Below the pieces are notes generated by a model that saw only the letters and a list, made by a program, of their open reading frames with translations, made no database searches and was not told the origin of the DNA. From Lagopus muta (Eukaryota; Chordata; Aves; Galliformes; Phasianidae): a stretch of DNA of 64,000 nucleotides. The translations under genes were made by a program, and so were the position numbers. Position 1 is the first letter of the stretch. Each line of letters opens with the position of its first letter. This document shows, piece after piece, positions 48,601 to 60,600 of the stretch. The stretch lies in NCBI RefSeq assembly GCF_023343835.1, contig NC_064472.1, forward strand, positions 10,345,469-10,409,468, written 5' to 3'.

Positions 48601-51600
48601 TGCTTTTGCTGATGTTGCATTCACATGATTGCTGTCTGCTTTAGACAAGCTGGACATACTGTTGGTTTCTTTCTTTGCTAAGCAATAGGTAACAGTGTGA
48701 TTACAGTCATCAACCACTGTTTCACTTTCAGATTTGGATCTCTGTTGGTCATGACATCCTTCTTTCTCAAGCAAGCTGTTCTCCAAGCCACTGACATTTC
48801 CAGCAGAGCAAAAGCCACCTTTTTTGCAATGCAGAGACCCCTTCTCTTCAACAGACTCACAGCATTTTATGTGTCCATTACTGATCCCCAGACCCACTTG
48901 CTCTTCTGCACTTAAGGCACCATTGTTATGGAATGTGTAAACTTCAGGGACATCAACCGAATTCTTTAGGATGTTATTTTCTGGCAGAAAGATTGAGGAA
49001 GGAGAACACAGGGAAGCAGAGAAGACTTTTGAACATGGTGAGGGACACAAATTGGGACCACTGCAGTCTTCCAAGCCCAGTTTGCTGACTCTTGACTCCA
49101 GTGACCCACACATTGCACAATCCTCAGTTTGCAAAACTTTGCCACCATAGTGATGTGGTGGTGCCAGAGAGGATGAGCTTGTCACAGATGTGAGATGCTG
49201 CTCCTGAGAAGGCTTTTGCAGCTCATCGTTCATGCAACAAATCTCAATTTGCTCATCATCTGACTCCAATACAGTACAGACTGCTGGGAGATTAGCAGCA
49301 GCGCACGGCCCAAGCAACACGTCACTAGCACTATCAAATGTTTCTGTGACAGACTCTGCATCTGAGTGAGAATCTTCTGCAGCCCCATACATGGACTTTG
49401 GAAACACGTCACTTCCCTTACTGTCTGGACAGCTTGCTGCAGGCAACTCATCCTCACTTAAACTGCTAAAATTCCTAGAATAGTTATTTAAAGAGTTTTT
49501 ATTCACAGTAAAAAGTTTTCCTGTGTTAATAGAGTCCAACACAGACAGCCCCAAAACCCCTTGTGCGTTCGCTGTGCAATTCATAGTCTTCTCCAGCAGC
49601 TCCTCCTTGCCCCGACGCGGCTCAGAACCAGGGCAGCCTTCATCAGTCCCACAGCAGCACATGGTGGTGGACTCATCTCGGAAGGGGCTCTCTGCTCGCG
49701 ACGGGGTGCGCGAAGCCCTGCTCTCAGGAGCACCCATTTGGTTGAGCAAGTCATCAATATCGGTGACAGGCATGCAATCCCCGGCATGGCTGCTCTTTGT
49801 GGTACCTCTCTCCACATCTTCCGTCACGGCATCAGGTGGCAGTGTCATTCTCTGTACTGCACAGCCACCACCAGCATTTTGCAAACCTGCTCCTTCTTGT
49901 TTCCCAGCACTCAGTTCTTCTTCAGCTGAGAGCGTGCTGCTGACATCAGCTTGACTTTGAGTGTCTACTGCTGGAGACAGGATGAGGTTTGTAAATCTGC
50001 TGACAGCTGCATCATGATTTAAAAGAAATCAGAATAAAAAAAAAGAAATACAAATTCTATCAGATGTAGGAAGTGATATCAAAAACACCACGATTTATTA
50101 TAAAAATAGACACCCATGTACTCAGACTAGATTTTTCCTTCTTCCTTGCACTCCTCCTCTTTTATAATCATGTTTACAACAACTCCAATTTATCATAACC
50201 CCGCGTATTTGAGTAGCATGCAGGAAGGAAGAACCCTCCCATCCAGGCCGAGCAGTCATAATCTGTTTAACTCTCATCTTTGTGATTTAAACAGTCAAGC
50301 AGCCAGCTACCAAAGTGTCACTGTGCAGGAAGTCAGGCTGAGCAGTGCTGTTTCTCACTGCTTGTTTGATTGAAAACACCTCCAATCGCTTGCACAGAGT
50401 CTACAAAGCCCTGCCACAGCAACCAAAGGTGAGCAGGTAACAGCAACAAGCAGTGCATGAACACCTTCACTCTGATCCTCCTGACTCTCCTGCAGGTGCT
50501 TCATGTGACATGCATGGGTGATGTTACACATGCATTAAGCACACTGGCTTTGTGAGACTTCTGGCACAGACGTTTCTTCTCTTACAATATATCTTTACCT
50601 ACTCCTGGGCAACACACTGAGCGCCATGCCACTGCTGCACTTTAATATGTACCAGTTCACCCATAGCCCCAGTTCCTTAATTTTCACTAGTTTACCCCCA
50701 ATATTTGCTTATACCTTCCTTCATTGCTTCTGGGACACAAATCCATGTCTAAGTTGTCTTCCCAAGACTGGTTACTACCAGATGAGACTCAGAAAGTGCA
50801 TGGAGAAGCAGGAATGCATTCACACAGTCAGCATCCCTTCCTGCTCATTCAAACACACCTGCATGTCTATCTAATTTTTGAATGAGCCTGCAGGACTGTC
50901 CACACTGCTTATCTTATATACCTGTGTTAATAAAGCTCCGAGCTCATCCTGTAGTCAACAGAGGGGAAGACATCCTCTTCTCTGCCAGAAAGGCAGAGCA
51001 AAAGGAAAGTAGAAGAGTTCCCTGGTGAAGAAGTGTCAGTATGCCCCTAGCCCAGTGCTGGTAGACTGCAAAAGCCAGAGCAATAAGGAAACAAGAAAAG
51101 GACTCTCTGCCAAACCAGAAATTCCTTAAAGAACAACTGGAATTGAAGCATTTGGAAGGAATTTAGGCTCACGGGTATTAAAAGGAACATGAAGAAGATC
51201 ATAAGCTAGAATAAAGCAAAATATTATGTTCTTCCTGAATTTGAAAAGTATGCTTTTCTTTTTCAAACATTCACTTCCACACCATGAAATCTGTACAGTC
51301 TGTGGGGAACCATATATTGCTGCAGGAGCATAAATCAACCCTGAGCAGAAACTAAAGACGTATCAAGTGTTTCAATTCAAACCAGAAAATCTTTTATGAG
51401 ATGCATGCAAATAAGCATTTTGATAAGATTGTGATAATCCTGGGTTTCATGACACAAAAAAGCATCTTATTTTCTAGCTGTCCATTCCCAAAAACACTGC
51501 TCTTAAAAGAGATAGATGTAATTATAAAGGCTTAGTGTACTTCCTGAAAAGACACAGTAGAAAAATGGGCTGTCAGTACAGGGCTGCTGCCAAGTTAACC

Positions 51601-54600
51601 TCAGGTATGCACAAAATGACTCAGACCTCAGCAAATGCCGACAGGAGGGACATACTGTAAATGGGAGCTCTGAACACTTAACATGGATGTAGGTTTCCTC
51701 CACTCATCACAGCACCAGGGAGTACCTTGAAGCCCGGTTAGGTGATGAGGTGCTTTTAATTTGAATTAATGTGGAAAGGAGGAAAGCAGAAGATCAGACT
51801 GGTACTCATAATAAATGGTACAAAAACAAAACTACTCTCTTCTCACCTGATGCTGCTTTCTGGATCTCCAGGGTTACAGATGTAGGAAGGCATTGCATAA
51901 GCAAGCAAATTTCCTCATATGTCATCTTGCTGACTGGGATACTGTTGATGGTGGTAATCTCATCTCCTACAGTCATCTTGCCCATTGATCCCTGATGCAA
52001 TGACAGAACAAAGGAAATTTTAAATACAACATTTCCATAGGAGCGAAGATTGCAGGGAACAATTTATGGCCAATAAGCAACATTCCCTATTTCACGTCAC
52101 CACAGCAAACAGGTACCACTGCTGACAGTTTGCCAGCACATAAAGAGCAGGCTGTGTCTGTGCCAGGAGAGGAACTGATGACCAACCTCAACCAGGAAGA
52201 TCAAAAGAGCTGCTGGTTTCTCTGAGAGATGAGTATCAGGATGGAGGACACAGCCACTTTCATTTAAATGGACTGGTCTGGACTAAACCTTCAAGACTGG
52301 AATACAGTCTACAATTTTTTGGTTTTCATGTAGGAATTACATCCCTGGTCAAAATCTCTTAAGACTAATTAGACTCTCCTAGATTACTACACTGGACAAA
52401 GAATAAGCTTTTAAAGTGAAAAAAACAAGTATTTTTCTCATCATGGTGTAATATGACAGAAAGAGAGGCAGGAACAGAACCCAAATCCTGAACTCTTACA
52501 GCCCAATGTGAACTGCTGAGATGTATCCCCTGTTAACACTAGTGGTCTTTAAATAAATTAAAAATGCAACATTGAACACTGTACACCATAATATAATTTT
52601 TCCCTTGTTTATGCTATTGTATCTAAAGTCAGCAGTTGCATGTCCAGCATGAAGCCAGTAATCAGAAGACATATGCGAGTAAGAGATGCAGAAAAACAAC
52701 ACGTTACTGGTACTACTATGGTACGTGGCAAATCTGGCCAGCAAGTAACACCTCCTGGCACCAGGTTTGTATAATAAAGGGATATATGCTCATAAAATAA
52801 CAGGGAGAATATTAACACATGCATTCCAGGCTGCAACACGGCTCCTGTCTTAAAAAGCACCTTTATCGTCAGGATTTACTTATCTTGTTTCTGCCTCTGA
52901 TAAAATGTAAGAAAACAAAGTAGTGCTTCCTCAAACTGTAACTCTGGAATGTGGATGAGTCCATCTCAGTGCATCTGCCTTTTGACTTTCTCATTTTTGA
53001 GCCAGCCAGAGTGCACTTCTGAATCAAATATTTCATTCAACAGGCATTTCAGAACCATATGGCATGAGGACTTCTGCGCAGCAGCAGCAGTGCCTCCCGT
53101 GCACTTTTTCTCCACAGTCCACTAGCTTAACAACAATAATCCCTGCGAAGCGAAAGCAAATCATAACAAGGCAATCCAAAATAAATAACTACCCTTTCCG
53201 CTGCTCCACCTGGACGTAGCCCTGTGACAACAACCTTCAAGGGCATAGCCTGGATTTCCAAATCCAGGCCGAAAGACTCGTGCTCATTGCGAACCAGAGT
53301 GACAATTTCACCCTGGCACTGCCCAGCCCCATCAGGTGCTTCACACTTCTTGCTGTGCGGGAGCATCCTTGCAACAGGCTTGCTGTAAGCGCCATGCTCC
53401 TCTGTCCTCTGCCTCTGAAGACTTCTGCACTCGGTGCTCATCATGCTTTTCACTCTTGTAACAGCCCTGTGCTCCAGTCTCGGGGATCTCTTAGATTCGA
53501 GCTGTGCCTCTCGGAGTTCCCTCAAACTCAGGCTGCTGAGACGAACTTCAGGCACACTAGAGTAGTCAAAAGCTATGATGGGGAAGAAAGGAGAGTCTAT
53601 TTGCTCTGGCGTGCTGTCTGCAGACTCCACGGAGCTGCTGAAGAGAGGGGAAGATGTTTCTGTGCCAATATATCTAGATGAGTTGCTGTCCTGGATCTCA
53701 TCATCAGTTTCTACTGATGAGGTTGTAATGACAATGCCAGCATCCTCCTGGCTCTTGGCCTTCTGGCTTCTTTGCAAGTGGGAACTTTCATCATCATCAC
53801 TGGCATCGCCATCATAGAAGACAACCCTTCTCTGCCGATGGAAGGGGCTGCGAGCAGATTTGGGACTGTCACTGAGGATGCCAGGGCGGACAGACTCCAC
53901 ATGCTTGTTGTGAAGACAGGATGATCTCCCACTAGTTGAAGAAACCAGACCATTTGCTTTTGCTAATCCTGCTTCTCTAGCAGCTAAGGGAAAAAAAAAA
54001 GAAAAAAAAAGAAAAAAAAGTTATATTTTAATTGTATTTATCAGTGATTTTTAATACCAAGCATGAGTCTGCAGCAGAGGACATGTAAACGTTTCCAGAG
54101 AAGTTCAGCCTCAGACAGCAAAAGCAGTTTTTTAAGTTCTCCTTCCAACTCCAATACACAGTAAGAGCAATGGCAGAAAACTTCAGAATTTATGAGTAAT
54201 TTCTGAAATCAGTTCATGCCACATCTGGTTTTATTTTCAGTTTATTTCTAAATTATGGCTATCACCCAAAGAAGAAAGAGATGTACATACTCATGCATTC
54301 TTTACATTGAACAATTCTTTCACATCTTGCTTAAATCTAGGATGCTGCTTTTATCAGTTTACAGTGAGTGAGAAATGTTTTCTTGAACAAAAACAGAAGT
54401 ACACAGCCATCAGTACTAAATTAAAGACTAACAACCCTGAGAATCCTTTTCATATCATTTTTAGAAAGAACTGCATCTTACTTTGCAGAAAGCTCCCCCC
54501 AACATAAAAACAATTTTTTAGCATGAAATAATAAATTTCTGGAGAAAAATGAGTAGAAAACAAAGATATTAGTAGACAAGGACAGGAAAGGAAGAATAAA

Positions 54601-57600
54601 TATATTATCTTTGAATCAGAAATCAGAACAGTAAGGAATGATTCTTCCAGTCAATTACTATGAGAAGAAATATAATATGCAAAAAATCAAGCGTCAACTT
54701 GAACATTTAATTGTTTTTACACTGCTAAAGATGACATTTTGAATTTGTGTATTTAAGGTCACAAAGAACACTTTCATTTAAATGTAATCAATCAGATGAT
54801 CATAAGCCATCTGAAAAAAAATCCCTGCAGCTTTGTCATTCTAGATTTGGCCAGACCAATCAAATGAAGACATTCTCAGAGCAGCAATTTGGACAAACTA
54901 CCATGGAAACCGGCATTTATGAGCATTGTTGTAAACCTCTTCCATCTTCCAGAATTTCACATGATGAGCAGCGGTTTGCACTATGCTGCCAGGCATCTCC
55001 TATCAGCACAGGAGTCACCACAGCTCTTCTGAAAAGCAAATTAGTGCTCAGTGACTCTCCCCCCATTAACCAAATGATCGGGCACTTCCATGGCTTATTC
55101 AGGTTACCAGGAAGAAGGGAGCTGTCATCCAGCAAGCTGCTTCTGTTCTTCTGACGGAGCTGTTCTTCATCACAGGAGCCAGTTACAGCATCAGAAAATG
55201 GGATGTGGCTCGTGCTATCATGCGAGAAGTACTGGGAAAGCTCTGCCTCGGAGCTGACGGATCCCTGCTGAAAAAAACAGGCTGGTCATCTAACTCCATC
55301 AATGCTTAAAGCCCCTGCCATTCTCCAAGCTGATCATGAAGAGAGGACAGACCAACCATCTCTACTTTCAGACTATGGCAACCCAAAGTAAGCAACGTGA
55401 TCCATAGATCTGATCCACTTGAATTGGATGTCTTTGCTAAGATTTTGGCAGTGGACAGGGTATTTTGTCCTCAGAACTGGTTCAGCTGTTTTGAGGTCTC
55501 TCAGAATATTAAGGATGTTGATGAACCAAAGAGCATGTCCTTAAACATTCCCCTGAACAAGCACCACAATTTCAACTCACATCACCTTTGTCAGCAAAGG
55601 AAGTTTAAGCCCAATTTAAAAAATAAGGGAATTGCCAGGATATTGAGGATCAAACTTTGGTGGCTGAAATGCATCACAACAACACCTTTTTGGCCTGCGT
55701 AATAAAAGAGATTCCAAATCTTACTGATCAGCAGATATTCAACATACAAACCAGGGATTAAACTGTTCTCCTCTATAACTCCTTTATACACCTTCTTCAC
55801 TTACAGAAGGGCTCAGTTTGTACTTCTGGTTACTGATGTATGACTTCTTTATCTTCCCCCAAAAAAGCAACAGAGACTTCCCCATGGTACATGTTGTTCC
55901 CCACGGCTACGGAGGGAAACCAAGCACTTAACCTTCTGCACACAGGCTTGGGTCCCTCCTGCTAACTCGTCCCTATGTCAGCAGGAGCTTCCTGCAAAGC
56001 AAGGATTCCTTTGAGGTGACAGGAGGTGGGAATCCACAGCTTCCTGTGCCACATTCTGCACATTGTTCCTGAAGGCAATGATCACACCATCAGGAGTTTG
56101 CAGAGCTAGCATTAGAATTTAAACATGTGGCTTAAGAAACTAATACTTCTATGGAGCCCCTGTAACACGGAAGGAGAGTAGAGGTTTATTTTTGAGCACC
56201 CTGATCAAGTCGCAGCTTCAGCACCTGCAGCAGCCTGCCTTTATTGTATCTGATCCTTTACCCGGCTTGCTGGTTCCAGGAAGCGTTTCATCGTCCAGCT
56301 GAGGGGAGATGAGGTCTCTCCTTGTTTGGTCTTCACACCAGGAGATGGGGTTTTTTGCACAGTGCCTGTTGAACACAGCTTAGTTAGATGTCAGAAATTA
56401 AAGCTGTGGTCCATATATCCAAACAACCCCCTTCATTCACCATCTGAGCCTGCAGCTGTTCTTAATCCCGCTTATTATCTGAACTGCCTTCATAAAACAA
56501 GATTTATTTAACGTTTCATGGGCTCTCCCTCAGATCAGGTGAAATATTACCAAGAAACACACTACACCCACCAGGCCTGCAGAGCTATGAGCACAGGATG
56601 AGCAGGAGATGGTCTCCCTCCCCTGCAACCACAGAAGACAATCCAGCAGTCACTTGGCAGATCTATTGCAAAAAGGGCCTTAGCTGACAGAGAATATAAG
56701 GATAATCATAAATTTAGCATTTCTGTCTGAAAATCACCTGGGTGGTCATTCTGCCATTGCCAAGAGCTTGCTTTCATCTGTAACATTTTAGGAAGTACAA
56801 GCTCTCGAAAAATAATTAAAAAACAACAATAAAAAACGGTCAAACAAACATCTGAGAATATATTTTGACATGAACCTAACAACTGAAACAGTACACAACA
56901 CATGGACCTTTTCAAATAGACACACAGACACTTTTTTGTCACTGCTTTGCCCTCCACATGGGTAAGTGTACACAGGAGGAGTCCACTGCTAGGACATTCT
57001 CCAAGCTTATCATGAAAAGAGGACAGACCAACCATCTCTACTTTCAGACTGTGGCAACCTTGTGAAACCTAAAGTAGGCACCATGATCCATAGATCTGGT
57101 CCACTTGAACTGGATGTCTTTGCTAAGACTTTGGCAGTGGACAGGGTATTTTGTCCTCAGAACTGGTCAGCTGTTTTGAGGTCTCTCAGAACGTTAAGGA
57201 TGTTGATGAACCAAAGAGCATGTCCTTAAGCATTCCCACATCTGGAAAGGGATAAATATTTAGGAGGAAACAGGCTGCTACCTGAGACATGAGAGGAGCC
57301 CGTGTCCTTACTCTCTCGGTGAGTAGTTCGTGCGATTGCTTCATCCATCTCCTGCTCAGAAACCTAATGTCCAGTGGAAGACAGAGATCAAACTGGGTAA
57401 AATAAACGAATATGAAAGCCTGACTAGAAACAGGATTCACATATGACATACTGCTTTCAAAGCCAGAATTAAGAAGACCTAGTTGAGAGCTCCTAAATCT
57501 CAGTCCCCTGATCCAGACTTGATCCATCCAAACACCTTCAGAAATTAGGAGGCAGAAGGCAGCCAGTTTTATGAAGATAATGTCCAAGCACCATATTGTG

Positions 57601-60600
57601 CCAATAAACAAAACTTTGCTGGACTTAAAGAAGTCAAATGAAGCCATTACAGTACAATTTTAACTCAATTAAACCCTGTATGTTGATTTATTGAGAAAAT
57701 ACTACTTTAATATAAACAAAGACTTCTCTGTACAAGCATACATCAGCAACACAAGATATTGTACACTTAATCTACTGGAATAATATCAAACTTCCCAAGA
57801 TATTAGCTGTTGTTCTAATTTTAATTTCTATTTGCTTTTAAAAAGAAGAAAACCTAAACTGTTATCAGTAATAAATGTTCTTCTGGGTTAGGAATAAATA
57901 CCGGTTTACCATATTTGCTGATTTTCTCCTGAATCACTGCCATGCGCTTAATTATTACTAGCAAATTCCATATAATTCTGTACAGGAATGACTAGTCTGC
58001 AGGATAATATATTTAAAAGCAGAAGGCAATTTAATTCTGTCAGAAGCAATTTCTGTACACACTGCTTTACATGAGTTAAAATTCAGCATAAAGAGAGATG
58101 AGAAACTTGAATCTTTCTGAACCAGGAAGATTTGAGAGACTCCTAAGCAAACTCAGCAGTTTAAACATAGTTTAAACACCACACTTACTCAGAATAATAA
58201 GAACAAAGAAAATGTTGTGGTGTTTCTCTTGGATGTACATGAAAACACGAAAGTGAACGCATTCAGCAACTAAATTTACTGTGGACCTCTTGTGCCATAA
58301 AATGAGAGATTAAGTATAAAAATGTCTAAAACAACAAGAGCCTTTGTAGAAATACATCTGTTTTCAGATTGTGGCATGACCTTTGCAGCAAAAGTCTCTG
58401 GGCTCCCGGGACACATGGAGTCCATACAGGACATTGATCAAACCCTGAGAATGTGGTCCAGGACCTTTACACAAACCATTGGGTACAAGATGCAGAACAA
58501 AGCCAGGTGTTGAGTAGATTGCAGCATTTGTTTAAAGCTAGACAAAAATCCACACTCCCGCAAGCTCTGGCAAGTTTGATTCTTTAGCATCCTCCACACC
58601 TCAGGAAAATCAAATTCCTTCTATGAAGCGGGACAAGCAAATTCTTAACTACTTTTGCATGTTGGTGTACTATAATTAATGAATACATTAAAAATAATAA
58701 AACAACAACAACGAAAAAAAACCAACAACAGACAAACATTTCTGTGGGTCCCCCAATGCTGTCAGAGAAATGATGACAGTGAAATGGGATAAACGTAGGT
58801 CCCCATACAGACACTCCTTCAAAGATCCAACTATAAAGGATTGCAGATTGCCTGCAGTGGAAACACTTCAGGGACCCTCCAGCTCAACTTCTAACTTTAC
58901 TTACTGATTTCTGGCAAAGGATTTGTTGTTATTTCAAATATCACTTATGAAAAACTGTAAGAGGATACACTTAATAGTTTCCCTCTGTTACTGAGTAATG
59001 GTGAGCAATTAGCCTAACTGAGTTCATCTCAGCAGATACCTGGTTGGGTCACTCATCGGCTTTCGAGCCACCACCAGAGTGAGATGAAAAGAGGGAGCGA
59101 AGGGCAGGCTCTACCCCACGAGTTCTTATTATACTTATAGACTCTGAAAAGTCTATATGCCCTAATAATGCAATCAAACAGAATCATCATGCTGGCTCAG
59201 CACAGCATACAGACTCCCCAGAAATACTGTTATCTTAGGCTACAAGCCCAAATCTTACCCCTTGCTGCTTACTTTAACTAGCAGAACCAAGGTCTTTTTC
59301 TTTTAAGCATCACAAAGCCTCGTGGCAGTGGCCATAAACTCTGGGCAGTGTGACTCTATTTGTCTATTGTTTGCATATTCAATTTAGCAGAAAATATACA
59401 GTTAATTATAAAGTCAGAAACCTCACTTCTCCTAGCTATGGATTTATTAGGGCCTCTATTTGCAGTTACAAGTTCAAAAGTCAGAGCTCTCTGGACACAC
59501 AAATGCAAATATTTTTACAGCTTCAGTCCTGTTTAAACAGGAAGGTTTTGTACATTCATGAAATTCTTTGAAATACTGAAATAAAAGAAGTTGTTATTCC
59601 TTATAGTTCGGCTAAAAGGGCTTTATCTTCTATCATCAATTTTTAAAAATTGATTGAAAATAATCACTCACTCTGTAAACCCATGCTTATTTTCAAATTG
59701 CCCTGCACACATTTCACAGTAGCAGAACATTCCAGATTCTCATTTTTTAATTCCTGAAGGAAAACTTTGATGTTTGGGCAGACTTTGCTCTTTCAAAAGA
59801 AATATTCCTATTACTTTACTACAGTTAATCAATTCAATCTGTTGATAATTATACTCCTGTCCCTAAATTATATTCCACTCGCAGACACACAGACGGACTA
59901 AATGCAAATTAACTTTAAGGAGGAAGAGGATTTGTGCCACGTTTACGTTGACACTTGGTACAAATATGAAGAAAGATGGAAGCACTTCAGCTCAATGGTT
60001 CCAGGAGAACTGCATCCAGTCATTGTGTGAAGAGGAGAAAAGCAGCAGGAGCAATTTAATTTTGCTACAGCTTACAAAACTGGAAGGCGTCACCACAATC
60101 CTTTAGCCTGACTTTTTGCACAATACTTGCCATAGGAAGAACAATCCAGCACTCTTCACTTGCCACTTTCCTGGCAGCAAGAGTCAAATTGCAGCAACAG
60201 ATGAAAAGAACAGAGAGGTGCTGGGACGTTTTCTCCCTACCTTTGGGTTGGGATGCCGACTAATGATAAGGCTGACCGGCCCTGGACCGCACTCGCTCAG
60301 AATGGCGTAGGCTTCGCTCAATGCTGCATGACGCAGGCTGACTGAATCTGCCTCCAGGATCTGATCACCCCGACTGCGGAGAAACATAAAGCCAGTTCAT
60401 CACAGCCGCCTTTTACAGATACATTTGTGCTTCTGACTGGTGGCCAAACTTTTTCAGAGATACAAGTATCTGGAAAAGATTTGCAAAACGCTGGCCTCGC
60501 GCTTGCTCTCAGTGATGTGAATGCTTTAAGTCCTGTTGACTTTGCAAGGCAGGTCCAGTGATCCCTTCTGCACTTATTGCTAGTGCTACAAACCCTATTA

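Noticed and set aside
49523-49954. Two overlapping + strand frames of 143 and 122 codons
   Set aside because: Antisense shadows of the 5' part of PDZD2 E9.
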